A stretch of 64,000 nucleotides of DNA, from assembly GCA_027886185.1 (NCBI GenBank), contig WOAB01000893.1, positions 372,001 to 436,000 on the forward strand, read 5' to 3'. The notes beneath the pieces are model-generated. The model had not been told where the DNA came from. It was given only the letters and a program-made list of their open reading frames with translations, and ran no database searches. Numbering within the stretch: position 1 is the stretch's first letter; every line of letters starts with the position of its first letter. Source of the stretch: Rheum nobile. Taxonomy: Eukaryota; Streptophyta; Magnoliopsida; Caryophyllales; Polygonaceae. Positions 22,484 through 34,600 of the stretch are shown here, one piece after another. A program made the position numbers and the translations under genes.

Positions 22484-23539
22484 CTATGCTGGTTTAAACC
22501 TAGGTCTGTTGTTTGGATTAACAGACCCCTGATGAGACTCCGCTCCTTTCTGCATTCCCTGCCGACAGAACCTCTGCATATGCCCTTCCTTCCCACAACC
22601 AAAACATGCCTTCTTCTCATTCCGACATGCAAAACTCTTGTGCCCAGAAGCACCACAATTGTGACATTGAATCCCTCCACTGCTCCAACCTGAGCCCCTA
22701 GCAGAGTCAACCTGAGTTGTCTCGGTCTTAGCACGACCAGACTTCTCAAACTTGGTAGGCGATACCGGTCGTTTGAACGAACCAACCTGGCGATCCTGCT
22801 GCCCACCCTTTCCCTTAACTTGATTCTCCCGCTTATGAGCGGACTCCTCCAGTGTGACTTCCAACTTGTAGGCCACATCCACGTACTGCTCCAGAGTAGA
22901 GCATGTGTGGTGCACCATCCATGGCTTAATATCTGGGTTCATCCATTCATGGAAGTACCAGATCTTCTGTGTCTCACTGGATATCTCTAGTTCGACATAC
23001 TGCAACAAATGATTGAATTTAGTGGCAAGCTCGGTCACCTTCAATCCATCCGTCTTAGGATACAAGAACTCCTTGTGTTTCTCCTCTCTCATAGCTCGAG
23101 AGAAGAAACGATCCGTCATCTTGGTCTTAAACATTGACCAGGTCAACACCGGGCTATCAGCTAAGCCGGTACTCTCCCACCATTCACTGGCTTCTTCCTT
23201 CAACTATAGAGAAGCTATGTGCACTTTCTCTGCTTCAGTGCACTCAACATTACGAAACAACCTTTCCATAAGTGAAAACCAATGAGCGACTCTGACTGGC
23301 TCTCCTTTCCTATCATAGCTGTCGGGTCTCATAGAGTTAATGGCCTTCAGCGCTCGGCCATACTCTCCTCTATCCCTGATCACGCCTCCCTGTTGCACAT
23401 GATTCTCTTGCTCCTCAAACCTCAGAACTTCTAGAGGTACTGGAACTCCTTGTGCCTGAGGTGCGATTGGCCTCATTATCTCGGTGATTGCTTGCAGAAC
23501 AACCCCCCCAATTGCTGCGACTGTCGCTGCATCGAGCAC
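22484..23539 (-). pseudogene. Tekay-like gag (single in-frame stop)
   Basis: One frame runs from 23539 to 22484, broken by a TAG at 23204-23206. The upstream part has the gag N-terminus (RVAHWFSLMERLFRNVECTE). The downstream part has the Retrotrans_gag domain (EEASEWWESTGLADSPVLTW, FKTKMTDRFFSRAMREEKHK) and two CCHC knuckles of the form C-x2-C-x4-H-x4-C (CHNCGASGHKSFAC, CFGCGKEGHMQRFC). Gag would coat the element RNA. The start codon is uncertain because the frame is open upstream of the first ATG. About 600 bp between 23540 and the primer-binding site form the leader. Confidence 0.85.
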
Positions 23540-24127
23540 TACTGGAGCGTCGGCCTAAGCTTGGCCATTGCCTCCTGGATTATTATTGAAGACAGACTCA
23601 CGCTCTCCTGATGGGTCTGCAACATTCCTCGGGTTTGGTCTGGGGTCATTGCTCGGCCCAGCACCAGCACGGATAACATTCCTCGTGTTCACCATCTGTT
23701 TACCGATCAAATTCCAAGGATTTTATCACATTAATATCATTCTGATATACTTATTGTAATAAAATCAACTTAGAATAGATCAACTTGGTAATTTCTATTG
23801 ATGGACTCAAACCGAGTTACTAGGTTCTACAACCTCAACTCACAACGAGCGAACTGGGAATCAAGCCTAACTAGAGATGGCGAAATCACCTCGGCTTCTC
23901 CCGGGTTCCTCTGAACAGAACAGAATGCACCCATATCTAACGGGGCAATGAGAAATAAATTAGTCTTTCTAGACATAGAAGCAAGCTTACTATATCAGAC
24001 TGTACAGAAGACATGACTATGAACGGTGTTTTGAAATTCTTTTCACTTTGAAAATTCAGAGCCCTTTTAAAGCATTTTCAAAAACGGATAAATGATTTAT
24101 AAAATCCCAAACCCGTTTTAAAACCTT

Positions 24128-24141
24128 TGGCTCTGATACCA
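24128..24141 (-). other. Primer-binding site of the Tekay-like element
   Basis: The minus strand reads TGGTATCAGAGCCA four bases inside the 5' LTR, the usual complement of initiator tRNA-Met. Confidence 0.9.
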
Positions 24142-25897
24142 CAACTGTAACACCCCCAAATCTTAACCCATTTGGAAAGGTATTACCGCCAGTGACCCCA
24201 GTGTTCCTTACCGAGATCACCCAAGGCTTTACCGGTTTAAATACAATTTAGGAAATACAATTGATACATAGATCAAAGTATTCAAATCAAAACATCAATC
24301 AAATGAGACATGAGTTACGGGATTACATCCCAATCCCGAATAGGACAAATACAGAGTTTAAACAAAGTACAGCGGAAGTCTTATAAAAGATATTACAAAA
24401 AGGGTTGTGATCGTAATGATCACCTACCAAGGGATCTCAACCTGATTAAAAGAAATTATTAAAACATCCAAAAACAACCGTCGTCTTCATAGTCAATCTA
24501 GTATCCTCATATCTTCGCTCTATCTGATGTGCCGAATCGAACGGATGACACCAGCCCACATGCGAAGAACAATGTTCGTGGGTTAGTCTACTTGAATAGA
24601 CTAGCAAGGGTAAAAAGCAGAGTGGTTCGAGTGATCGTAACCGTTTACTATCATTGTCCCTCGAATAATAACCGAAGGGACGATACATAACCCGGCACTT
24701 TCACGGAATAACAACAAGAGGTATGCACAAGAGAAGATTCTGGAAGACTTAATCTTCACAGAAATCGACCCGAAAGAAGACTCCAAAGGAAATGAGTCTT
24801 TAAGGAAATATGACAAATCTGGAAAGTTTATAGAATCAAACAACAGCGATTAAAAGCTGACTGAGATGCTTCGGCTCACAACCAACCTCACCGCTTACAA
24901 CGAATCTAGATTGGAAAGAGAACGTACTACATTCAAGTCTGGATCTTACAGAACCACATAACGATGATTTAAAAACTGACTAAGATGTTTCGGTTCACGA
25001 CCAACCTCATCGCTTACAGCGAATCCAGATTGGAAAGAGAACGTACTCTAATCAAAAGTCAAGACGAGCTTTCCTAGCTACACTATTTACTTAGCTGCAC
25101 TACTCGCCAAATGTATATTAATTAAGTGCTCTCGGCCACCTTATCTTATTTAATTCCAAAACGATTAACACATTAAAAGCTTTTAATATATGTCCCTGTC
25201 ACGCAGGACCCATATCTAAGGAATGAACCTCACCGAGTCCAAACCTCTGAATCTACATCGAAAGAATGAACCTCACAGAGTCCAAACTTCTACTATCGCA
25301 GGGTCTTGCTCTCCCTTTAAAAGAATGAACCTCACTGAGTTCAAACTTCAACAATCGTTGGGTCTTCATCGCCCTTACAGTTATAAAGGAACGCGCATGG
25401 AACTCTCAGGATCTAGGCGTTCCTACAAATACTCATGCTAACTTACAGTTACAACACAACCACAGTACAGGATAAATCCACATAAATGCCCGAAAGGCGA
25501 TCACAGATAATAGCGTCGTTCTAACAGATATACAACCTATTATATGATTTTCCAAAACAGTTTATAAAACCAATTCTAGACAAACACAGTAATCATTCCA
25601 AATTAATTACTCAGATAAACAACTGATAATTAATGTAAATATGGAACGATGAGCAAGAGCGAACCGCCACTTGCCTGAGTCCGCAGAGATTGAACGAAGT
25701 CTAACGATGGGATTCCGGGCTCGACACAGAGACGAATCCGCCAACTCTGATACCTTCGGATCGACCCATACAGAAACCCTAAGTTAGATTCGACAAACAA
25801 CAATACCGAAACTACGAAAGTATGAAAGGAATCGACGGAAACGAAACCCGAACGAAGGCTACGGAAGCCAACACCAACAACCACGGCCACCAACACT

Positions 25898-26174
25898 TCA
25901 CGGCGGGTGCCACAACAATCACGGCGGGCGCCGCCTCCCACGCGGCGGGCGCCGCCCAACTACGGCGGGCGCCGCTCAACTGCGGCGGGCGCCGCTCCTT
26001 GGCCCTTCTTCACGGCGGCTGGCCACAACATCACGGCGGGCGTCGGGATCTTCACGGCAGGCGCCGTCTCATGCCGGCAGTCGCCATGTTCCTCACGGCG
26101 GGCGCCGTCTCATGCCGGCGGTCGCCGCCTTCGAGCCGGCGGTCGCCGTGATCCTCGCGGCGGTCGCCGTCGCG
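25898..26174. repeat. GC-rich minisatellite, 5' LTR copy
   Basis: It has the same CGGCGGGCGCCG-based units as 18744-19037, one 20-bp unit shorter, with scattered substitutions. Confidence 0.8.
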
Positions 26175-26427
26175 AACGAAAACAGAAATACGAGAGGAGA
26201 AAACTCACCCTCGACGATCGATTTGGCTCATCTTTCGCCTTGCTTGGCTTCTAGGCGTCCGAGAGCCTCCAATGCTCCTCTTGGCCACCGGAAACGACAC
26301 TAAACGAGCTCCGACGATCCACTAGAGCCTTCCCGAGAGAGAGCGTTTTGAGAGCGTTTTTGAGAGACGAGAGCTTGACAGCGCTTCTGCGTTTTTTCAG
26401 CCCCTTTCACCCTCACCCAATGCTCTC

Positions 26428-26435
26428 TATTTATA
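26428..26435 (-). promoter_or_regulatory. TATA box of the Tekay-like 5' LTR
   Basis: TATAAATA on the minus strand, present at the same place in the 3' LTR (19292-19299). Confidence 0.55.
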
Positions 26436-26809
26436 GGCAAAATTAGGGTTAGAAGGGAGCTTGGGTAATAACCCTTGGTTAACCAACTTGTACTTTTGCC
26501 TCATGGATAATAGCTCTTGGACAATAACATTTGGATAAAGAATCTTGTACTATTGCCCATTAGATAACAACTCTTGGGCAATAAACTTATACCAATCTTA
26601 ACCCGCGTTAACAAAAGTCATACACGAACGAGTACGAACTTCCAAAACATCTCGACTGTATAATTCTTCATTCAGAAAAATATTACAGATACAGAGCACA
26701 TTACAGAATGTCTCAAACATTCAGAATTAAATCCGACGTACCAAACTGGCGCTCGGGAAAAATCCATAATTCCCAAAATAGCCTTACAAAATTACGGGGT
26801 ATCACAGGT

Positions 26810-29147
26810 TTGGCTTTAAAGGATCTAATGCGATCTCGTCAAGCTTTTCCATTTCTGGTTTGACGTATCGACTAGATCCTTCGCCGAGCTGTGATTGCTA
26901 TGCGGTCTTGGGTTCGACCGCGCTCTTCATGGAGGCGACATAGCATTCCTTGGCCATCCTCTGATCTCCCTAGATTTCTTGGACTACCCACTCGGTAGGA
27001 AACGTGATGATTTGATGGTACGTCGAGGGTATCGCCTTCATAACATGTATCCATGGCCTGCCAAGAATGCAATTATAGGGAGATGGGCAGTCTAGGACTA
27101 GAAATTTCACTTGTTGGTTTACTCCTCCGGCGTATGTCGTAAGAACGATTTCGCCGATAGTATGTTTAACTTCGCCGCTGAATCCGACTAGTGGAGTCGA
27201 TTTCTTGATAAGATCATCTTCGCCCAGACCCATCCCTTTGAGGGCGTCGAAGGTCAATAGATTGGTTGAACTTCATGTATCGATTAGTACTCTACGTATC
27301 AAATAGTTCCCAATAGACAAAGAGATTACCAGACCATCGTGATGGCTTTCCGATCCGTCGATATCGGACTCGTCGAACGTGACTGTTGGGAGGTCAGAGA
27401 CCGTGGTTTGTCTGAATTCTGGCATCTCGGGTTTACTACCTTTGCTTTCTTTTGCATGTCTTTTGGCTGTGGAGTACGTGTTCCCACATACGTCCGAGCC
27501 CCCTGGAATGGTATTGATAATTTTTGTATGGACAAGAGATGGGGGTTTATCTTGTTTTACCTGATCTCGTCGTTCCATGGTGGCTTTGGCCCATTCCGAG
27601 ATCACGTCGCGCAAGAATCCTTGCGTAAGTAACCTGGCGACCTCTTTGCGTAAGGCGATGCATTCGTCTGTTGAGTGACCATGGTCACCGTGGAATTCAC
27701 ACCACTTGCTCATGTCCTTTTTGACGTCTGGTCGGTCGCTCTTTCGGGGCCATCTTACTTCTTTTCCATATTTGTCGAAACTCTTGACGAGCTCCAACAC
27801 GGAAACACTGAAGTTGTAAGATTGAACCCTGGGAGGCAGCGTCGGACCATCCCTCCAGTCTTGAGACCTGTCTTGGAAGGAGTTTACCTGACTTTGCTCA
27901 TTTCGGCTACGAGGGTAGGGATGATGACGTCTGTCTCGACGGTTGTTGGAAGAGGATTTGCGATCGGATTGGTCGGGTCTATGGGACGCTTTTCGCGATT
28001 CGTGATCTTCTTCCAAATGCACCTCAGCCATGGTTTTGGCTTGGACATCTTCGAAACGTCTGCACGGGTACTTGGTGATCTCGTTGTAGAGGTTGCTATC
28101 CTTAATCAGACCTTGTCTGAAGGCTTCGATGGAGGTGGTGACGTCGCAATGGGGGATCACGACTTTTTCCTTATTGTACCTGTTAAGATAGCTTCGGAGA
28201 GGTTCATTAAACTTTTGGGTGATTCGATAGAGATCACTCGACTGCCTTTCGAGCCTCTAACTGCTGGAGAATTGGATCTTGAAGGAATTGACCAAATCCG
28301 CGAACGAGGCGATCATTCCCTGAGGCAAACGCATAAACCAGGTCAGTGCGGGACCCGCGAAAATCGTTCCAAAGCTTTTGCACATGACAGCCTCGCGGCT
28401 CTCCCTCAGAACAGATGCAGTCATTAGTTTTTGTTTATAGAGAGAAATGTGATCATCTGGATCGTTGGTGCCGTCGAATGTCGCCATGCTAGGAAGGTGG
28501 AACTTCTTTGGGATTTCGACTCTGGCGATCTCTTCGACGAATGGAGATTCCTCATATCCGCCTGACGCTTCCTTCTCGATCGGTTCCGGAACTCCGGGAA
28601 TTCTAGTGATGCGGTCGTCGAGTGTCTTCATGTGCTGACTGAGCGTCTGCTGGACGAGAGCCAGGATATCGGGAGGATTGGTAACCTATGGTTCGTCGAT
28701 TCGGGTTCCTGTTGACCCGATCGGTGTGGAGAAAGTAACATTATTAGTCGAAAATGGATTGACCAAAGGAGTTCGAGATATACCCTCAGTATGTCCGGGG
28801 CGTCGGACGCTCGGGGGAGTCAGCTCGACGCCATCCATGTCAAGACGCGTCTGGATGTTGCTATGGATGTGCATCCGTCTGGATCCAGAAGCCATTGATT
28901 GTACCTGCGACTTAAGAGACTCATTTTCACGAGTTAGTTGTGCAATCTCGGCCTCAGATTGGGTGGATAAGGCAGCCAAGGCTTCGGTCTTTTGGCGTTG
29001 TTGGACGAGCTCTTCTTATAGGGTAGTCATTTTTTGGGCAAGCTCTTGGAGTTGGTTCGGAGTAGGGTTTTCGCTTGTGTTTCCTTGAGTTTGGGAGTCG
29101 TCTTCGAGGCGTGGCTCCTCGGTACCGGTAGGTGGGTTAATAGTCAT
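26810..29147 (-). pseudogene. Tat gag-protease (one frame, several stops)
   Basis: One continuous reading frame spans this region on the minus strand, interrupted by stops at 29016-29018, 28686-28688, 28257-28259, 27273-27275 and 26970-26972. The likely start is ATG at 29145-29147. The order is a coiled-coil-like N-terminus (AEIAQLTRENESLKSQVQS), a Retrotrans_gag domain (MATFDGTNDPDDHISLYKQK, FAGPALTWFMRLPQGMIASF), an R/S/D-rich linker, the zinc finger (CEFHGDHGHSTDEC) and protease. The stop at 27273-27275 replaces the Gly codon of the protease active site (IDTG becomes IDT-stop), and SSTNLLTFDALKGMG follows in frame. The flap/end LGRPWIHVMKAIPSTYHQII is intact. Beyond 26970 the protease-RT linker runs to the nested element at 26806; RT is absent. 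Confidence 0.9.
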
Positions 29148-29183
29148 GGTTGGAGGATTTTTTAGATGGTGATCGACAAGTTG

Positions 29184-29200
29184 CCCCACGGTAGGCGCCA
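29184..29200 (-). other. Primer-binding site of the Tat element
   Basis: The minus strand reads TGGCGCCTACCGTGGGG three bases inside the 5' LTR. The TGGCGCC...GTGGGG form is common in Tat-lineage elements. The tRNA is not assigned here. Confidence 0.75.
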
Positions 29201-29203
29201 AAT

Positions 29204-29857
29204 TTTTTTGGGGCGAAAAGATCAGTCGACCTAAATCGCCTTAGACGGGGTAACGAGTCGATCGGATAATATAAAATCGATCCAAACCAAATAGACAATC
29301 AACCAAGTAAAGAGTAGATGCAAAATAGCAATATGATTTATTGATCAATCGATGATAGAATCAGATCAGAGTACAACTTATCCTTGAAGAGTAAGGGATC
29401 GAGTCTTGTTCGACAGGCGGTATCGGTGATTCGCCCGGCAATGATCGGGTAGTATCCCAGGGAACTTGAGCTTGAGCGAATATGCTAGTAAACCTTTTGA
29501 AAGCTAAGTGAGTGAATACTGTGTGTAGACGTGTGTCCCGTCGATTGCTTCTTCATGATCTATTTATGGTAGCTTCCTCTTGTGTTTGTTACTTGTCTTC
29601 CTAATATCTTATATTCATTCCATGCGTGATCTTCGGGATTTGCTCTTGAATGCCATCGTAATCTTCGTGTTTAATTTTGTTACCGTTGCCATTGATCAAG
29701 CAATTAATGTCCTGGGCAAAATCTTCGGAGCTGGTCGGATCCCACGCGTCTGAGGAGTGTTTGTCGCTTCCTTCTAATTTCTTCTCGCCTTCGACTTCGC
29801 CTGGACCTTGGCCTAATTCGCTTGCTCCGATCCATTTGGAGTATGTTGGGCCCAACA
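29204..29857 (-). repeat. Tat 5' LTR (654 bp)
   Basis: It starts at 29857 with TGTTGGGCCCAACA and is the same length as the 3' LTR. The inner end has lost the canonical CA (AA instead). Only scattered substitutions separate the two LTRs. Confidence 0.9.
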
Positions 29858-30968
29858 TATATATTGCTAGAAACAACGCTATTATACATGATATTGCCGT
29901 AATGGTTTTGGTGTGGATATCTGTGTGAACTTAAATGTGTAGTTAGAACGAGTATTCGTAGGAACGCTATGTACCTTGCGAGGTCTAGTCGTTTCTTTAT
30001 AACCGGTATTAGGATGATTTTTCCCTAGTACTTTCTGGTCATGACCTACCCCTATCCGAATATAGGTGGTGGTGCACACAGCTGGTGCCAACAATCGGGA
30101 TTAATTCCCAAGATATCTCTCATATCGAGATGATATGTATTAAAAGCTTTAACGTGAATGAACGTTTTGGAATTAAACAAGATAAGTGTTGTTATGCACA
30201 TAATTAACATACCCTCGGGCGAGGAGTACAACGTGGAAACCGCCCGGACTCTTGTTAGAGTAAGTCTTCTTTCCAATCTGGATTCGCATTACGCGGTGAG
30301 GTTGGTCGTAGACCCAAATAAGCAAGGTCGTGTTTTAAAACTTGTGTGAAAACTTAACGTTCCCAAACACTTGTCATACGTTTCCCATAAGACTCAATTT
30401 CTTTGGAGTCTTCTCTTGATCATTCATTTTCTTATGTTTCTATAGAAGTGTTGAGGTTCATTGTCGTCATCGGCTATTATTCGAGAAGCGATGGGTGTAA
30501 CCTAATACGACTACTTAGAACCTTTTTATTTGTACCCTTGCATAGTCTTTCATTAGACTAACCAACCGGTTTTATTCCTTGCATGGTTGGCTGATGTCAT
30601 CCGTCTCATACGGCACATCAGATAAGTTTCCGCATCAGTGAAGGCAAAGACTCGACGTGAAGGCAGTTGGTGTTTTCTGTGTCTTTTTCTAAGGTTGAGA
30701 TCCTAGGCGTAAGATCGTAAGGTCAAGACCCGTTGAGTCATTTTATTCTAAAGACTTCCGCTGTAATGAATATTTGTATTCAATTTTGTTGTCAAATTGT
30801 AATTGCATTATTTAAAATAAAATATTATTTGGGCAATTATATGTCATTTAGTAAAGTTTATTTTATCATACAGTTTGTTATAAAATGGTTAAGCCTTGGG
30901 TGACCCCAGATGTGTAATCTGAGGTCACTGGCGGTAATATTTCCAAAGGGTATTTTGGGGGTGTTACA
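29858..30968 (+). repeat. Tekay-like LTR, right part, starting with the TATAT duplication
   Basis: It continues the LTR broken at 11747 and ends GGGGGTGTTACA at 30968. Blocks such as AACGAGTATTCGTAGGAACG match the antisense of 18215-18290. No primer-binding site follows, so this is a solo LTR or a 3' LTR rather than a 5' LTR. The next bases are LINE sequence. Confidence 0.8.
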
Positions 30969-31225
30969 CAACCCTAGTTGACATGGATTTCTCGAGTAAG
31001 ATACCCACTTGGTTTAGGGGCAACTCCTCATGCGCCCACATTGCTAAAAGATTGGATAAAATACTGATGATTTAGCAGGCATACTAATTTGGTATGAGGA
31101 ATCAGTCAAACATATCCCCAACTTTGGTTCAAATCATACCCCGCTGCTTTTGATTATGGAACCCCATTATTCTTATGACAAATCCCGACTACCATTTCGC
31201 CTTGAGGCTGCTTGGTTTACCAAAG
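30969..31225 (+). pseudogene. LINE ORF2 fragment, endonuclease end (left of the CRM insertion)
   Basis: The translated fragments TWFRGNSSCAHIAKRLDKIL and FGSNHTPLLLIMEPHYS resemble the end of the L1-type endonuclease, where the family has a SDH motif (here SNH). The sequence reads on across the CRM insertion: SRLPFRLEAAWFTK at the left edge joins KVSK-like sequence at 47699. Frames are broken by stops. The left part of the LINE is cut by the Tekay-like LTR. Confidence 0.65.
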
Positions 31226-31619
31226 TGATAAGCCCTAACCGCCCCTAGATGCCAAAGAGGAAGAGGAATGCATGGAAGTCAAGAGCAATGGCCCGATCAC
31301 AAGGGCTCGAGCTAAGGCCATCGCTCAAGCCACACAATCCATTATCAACCGGGCCACTCTTAGCCAAGGCTCCTTAGCCCCATTGGTGCCACACCTCCAC
31401 ATGATGACAACCATAGAAGACATTGGCTTCACCAAGGCCATGACACCCACGACACCAATGCCTTCAACCCCATGACATCCAAGGCTTCGACCATGCCGCA
31501 ACCATGCTTAGACGCGCAACACTTATCCCTTGCTTTCCTATTTTAGTAGTTCATTTTAAAGACTTTGCATTTCCATATTTGGGGTGAGTTAGGCCACTTG
31601 CAAGTGGACCTTCGGCCCC

Positions 31620-34600
31620 CACTAGTGGAAAAAACACTTTTTGAGGCTCCCTTTTAGAGGCGTACATAGTTCAAAATGCCTCAACAACGACTTAGGCAAT
31701 CACTTTTTTTTTGTTTTTGAGGCGGATAATTAATTTATACGCCTCAAAAACATCTTTTGAGGCGGGCAAATTAATATACGCCTAAACAAGTATCCAAAAA
31801 AACATTTTCCGCAAAAGTATTAGAGGCGGGCCAGGGTAAGGCCTGCCTCTAATGCTAACTAATTGAGGTGGGCCAAGTAGCCCGCCTCAATTAAAGCTTG
31901 TTGAGGCGGGCCTATTAAAGCCCGCCTCAACAAATATGTCCAATAGAGGCGGTCATGTGAGGCCCGCCTCTATTAGACCATTATTCGGCCTAATCTCCCC
32001 TCCCAATATAAAAGGAAAAAAACCCTAATTTCCCCTCCTAATCTCCCATTCTCCCTAGTCTCAGCAGCCGCAGCTCTCATCTCCTCCCGGTCGCAAGTTC
32101 TCCCATTTCTCCCGTTCTCCCATTCCCTTCTCTGCACTGTCGGCGTCGCCCTCCCATCTCCTCCCGGTCTCCTCTACCGACTCCCATCTCCTCCACTCGC
32201 CGACTCCCTCCCTCCCGGTATTTGCAAGCTCGCAAGAGTCTGAGCTCGCAGGAGTCGTCGTCGGCCACCACCCCATCTTCGTCTCCTCCATCTTCGTCGT
32301 TGTCATCCGTCTTCCATTCGCCACCGATTTCTCTTCCGGATTTCTCCTACCGCCGATCTCTCCTCCGGAGCTCTGCATTGTCGTAAGTGTGCTTTATCCC
32401 TGAATCACCAAAAAAATTGTGCTTTTGGAGTTCGTTGCTATCTTGATGAGCTTGGATTCTGGCATTCCTGTTTGCATTTTGCAATTTTTATAGTTCTTCA
32501 AGCGTGAATCCCTATAATGACTGTCTTCTGTACGATCTTGATGAAATTCATCTTCTAGGGCAGTGTTGAGTTCAGTTGGGAGAATTGAAATCTGAGATGA
32601 ATGGATTCCAGTTTTTAAATTATAAGGAAGAACTTTCCAAGAACCTCATTATTAAAGCAAGAACAGTTAGATTTTCTTATTAATAAGAACAGTCGACGAA
32701 TTGTTATGTATTGATGATTGTTTGAGCAGAGAAGCTTTTAAAAGTAGTATTTTGCTGTGTGACTGTGTCCGGTGTCCCTGTTGTAGTGTTGTAGTATAAA
32801 ATCAGTATTGTCCATGTTGTCCCTATTTGCATTTGATGGAATATAAATACATTTATGTTAGTGTTATATGTGTATTGATTTAGTTATACGTGTATATGTG
32901 TAGTTATATGTGTATGAATTTGGTTTTTGATTATATGTGATACATAGTCATAACTGTTATGCTAATTATACAAAATCTTTGTTTTTCCCATTGATAGTGT
33001 TCTGCTAATGGTGACAATTTCACCAAATGTTATCTGATAAATGTATTTTTTCTTCCAAATCTAACAAACAGAGATAAAAACAAGTCAGAAAATAGAACAT
33101 TGAAAACTTATCATAGAATGGTAAAACCTTGTCTCCTCTAATAATCTCTTGCTCACTAATATCCTATTTTGATTCTTTATGTAGTCCTTTTGCAGGAAAA
33201 GGGACTGCTTGACTTACCCAAGCTGCTAGATATATGTGCAATTTATGGACGTGAGAATGGAAATTTAGCAAGAATCTTGGTGAGCATGTGTATATAATTT
33301 GTAACTTTTATTGTCAGGAGATGTTGTTATTGCAGTTAGTTTTGTGTTAGCTGTTATCGTTTTCTCACGATAAAGAATTACTTTTATTGTCAGGAGATAT
33401 TGTTTTATTGATACTTGTATATTTTGCCTATGGTTTTATAATTGATTTTTATGCTATTATAAACTAAGAAGTAGGTTTTTGATGCTAGGTAAGTGAGCCT
33501 GAGGCATGGGGGTACAAATCTGACAAGAAGAAAGTTCTAGTGTATTTCTTTGGCACCAAGGAAATGTGAGTATTTTGAGTCATATATGTCCTCTTCTTTT
33601 GATATTTTCACTTTTGAGCTATGTTGTGTCTTAAATTGTTCTAGTTGTTTGCTATGCTGATATATTATGTTGTTTAATAAGGGTTAGTGTGTTGTTTTGA
33701 GCTAATGAAGCTGTATATCACAATCCACAGGTAAATGTTGGAGGAGTTACCTGAGTACTATGGTAATGTTCTATTACATTTCACTTGGACATCAATGTGT
33801 TTGATCACTCAAGTGTAAAGATGGCTGAGTTGTTGTGATTCTAATTGCAGGTTGCTAGTGCTCTTTCAGATCCCTATCCTTTCATTTGCAGCTGCTTTAA
33901 AATGGTTTAGCCGGTCCACTTCACGGATTAGCCAATCAGGTATTCTGTCTTCTGCTTCAACTTTATCTTCTCTTTCGTGTTCATATATAAGCATTGCAAG
34001 TTAAATCTATTACACTAAACAGATTTTGAATTACATAGACTATTCTCTACCATGATGAATTTAGTATCATAGTGTATGCTAGTTACTGGATTCTTATCTA
34101 CGATGATATCTGATCTTGTTTACAGGAAGTTCTGCTATGGATCAAATTTGTTGTGGCTGAATGTGGGGAGAACATTACCACTGAATCACTGATCAATTGG
34201 AAGAATTAATGATGAATTTAGTATCACAGACTATTCTCTACCATGATGAATTTAGTATCACAGATTTGTTTTATCTACTTGTCGACATTGTTTATTTAGC
34301 AGTTAGAACTTAGAACTATTATCGAAGAAATGTAGATATGGTAGCACCATCCTTGTATGCATTTGTTTTTATCATATACTTTATCCATTTTGTTAATTAA
34401 ACATGTGTTCATATTCAACTACTGAATATCCAGCTTTTGTGTAATGAGTCACAAGAGGAACTGATGCTGTACTATTGATTGTTCAGATGAATGTTTCTAA
34501 TTTTGTATATCTACTTGTCGACATTGTTTATCCATTTGAGCTGATTTAAAAAAAAAAAAAATGGGACCCCTGTATTACAAAAAACCGGGGTCCTGATTTT

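Larger units (their letters stand above)
17199..26806 (-). mobile_element. Tekay-like chromovirus nested in the Tat element
   Basis: The element has long LTRs (2661 bp at the 5' end, the other truncated), a tRNA-iMet-type primer-binding site, a gag with two CCHC knuckles, broken RT, RNase H and integrase, a C-terminal chromodomain remnant and a polypurine tract. It lies within the Tat element between protease and RNase H. The right edge is intact (TGTGATACCCC opening at 26806). The left edge lost 208 bp of LTR, so no target-site duplication can be checked. Confidence 0.85.
24146..26806 (-). repeat. Tekay-like 5' LTR (2661 bp)
   Basis: It opens TGTGATACCCC at 26806 and closes GGGGGTGTTACA at 24146. 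A TATAAATA box (26428-26435, antisense) lies roughly 370 bp into the LTR and is a plausible promoter. A GC-rich minisatellite is at 25898-26174. Confidence 0.9.
11748..29857 (-). mobile_element. Tat-lineage Ty3/gypsy retrotransposon (interrupted, defective)
   Basis: Two 654-bp LTRs (11748-12401 and 29204-29857) are flanked by the 5-bp duplication TATAT. The order on the minus strand is 5' LTR, primer-binding site, gag, protease, [nested element, RT missing], RNase H, integrase, an extra region with an antisense gene, 3' LTR. The gag zinc-finger context (CEFHGDHGHSTDEC), the extra region after integrase and the antisense gene fit the Tat lineage (Retand-like). Gag-pro and pol carry several stops and a frameshift. 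The element is dead. Confidence 0.85.

Noticed and set aside
31585..31620. An LTR start at TGAGTTAGG (556-bp LTR model for the CRM-like element)
   Set aside because: This internal TG gave equal lengths on both sides, but the 915-bp model also explains the polypurine tract, the CAAAG duplication and the duplicated pol end at 31230.
32061..32378. Minus-strand 105-codon frame in the CACTA element
   Set aside because: It is antisense to a pyrimidine-rich UTR-like exon, with low-complexity E/G/R composition.
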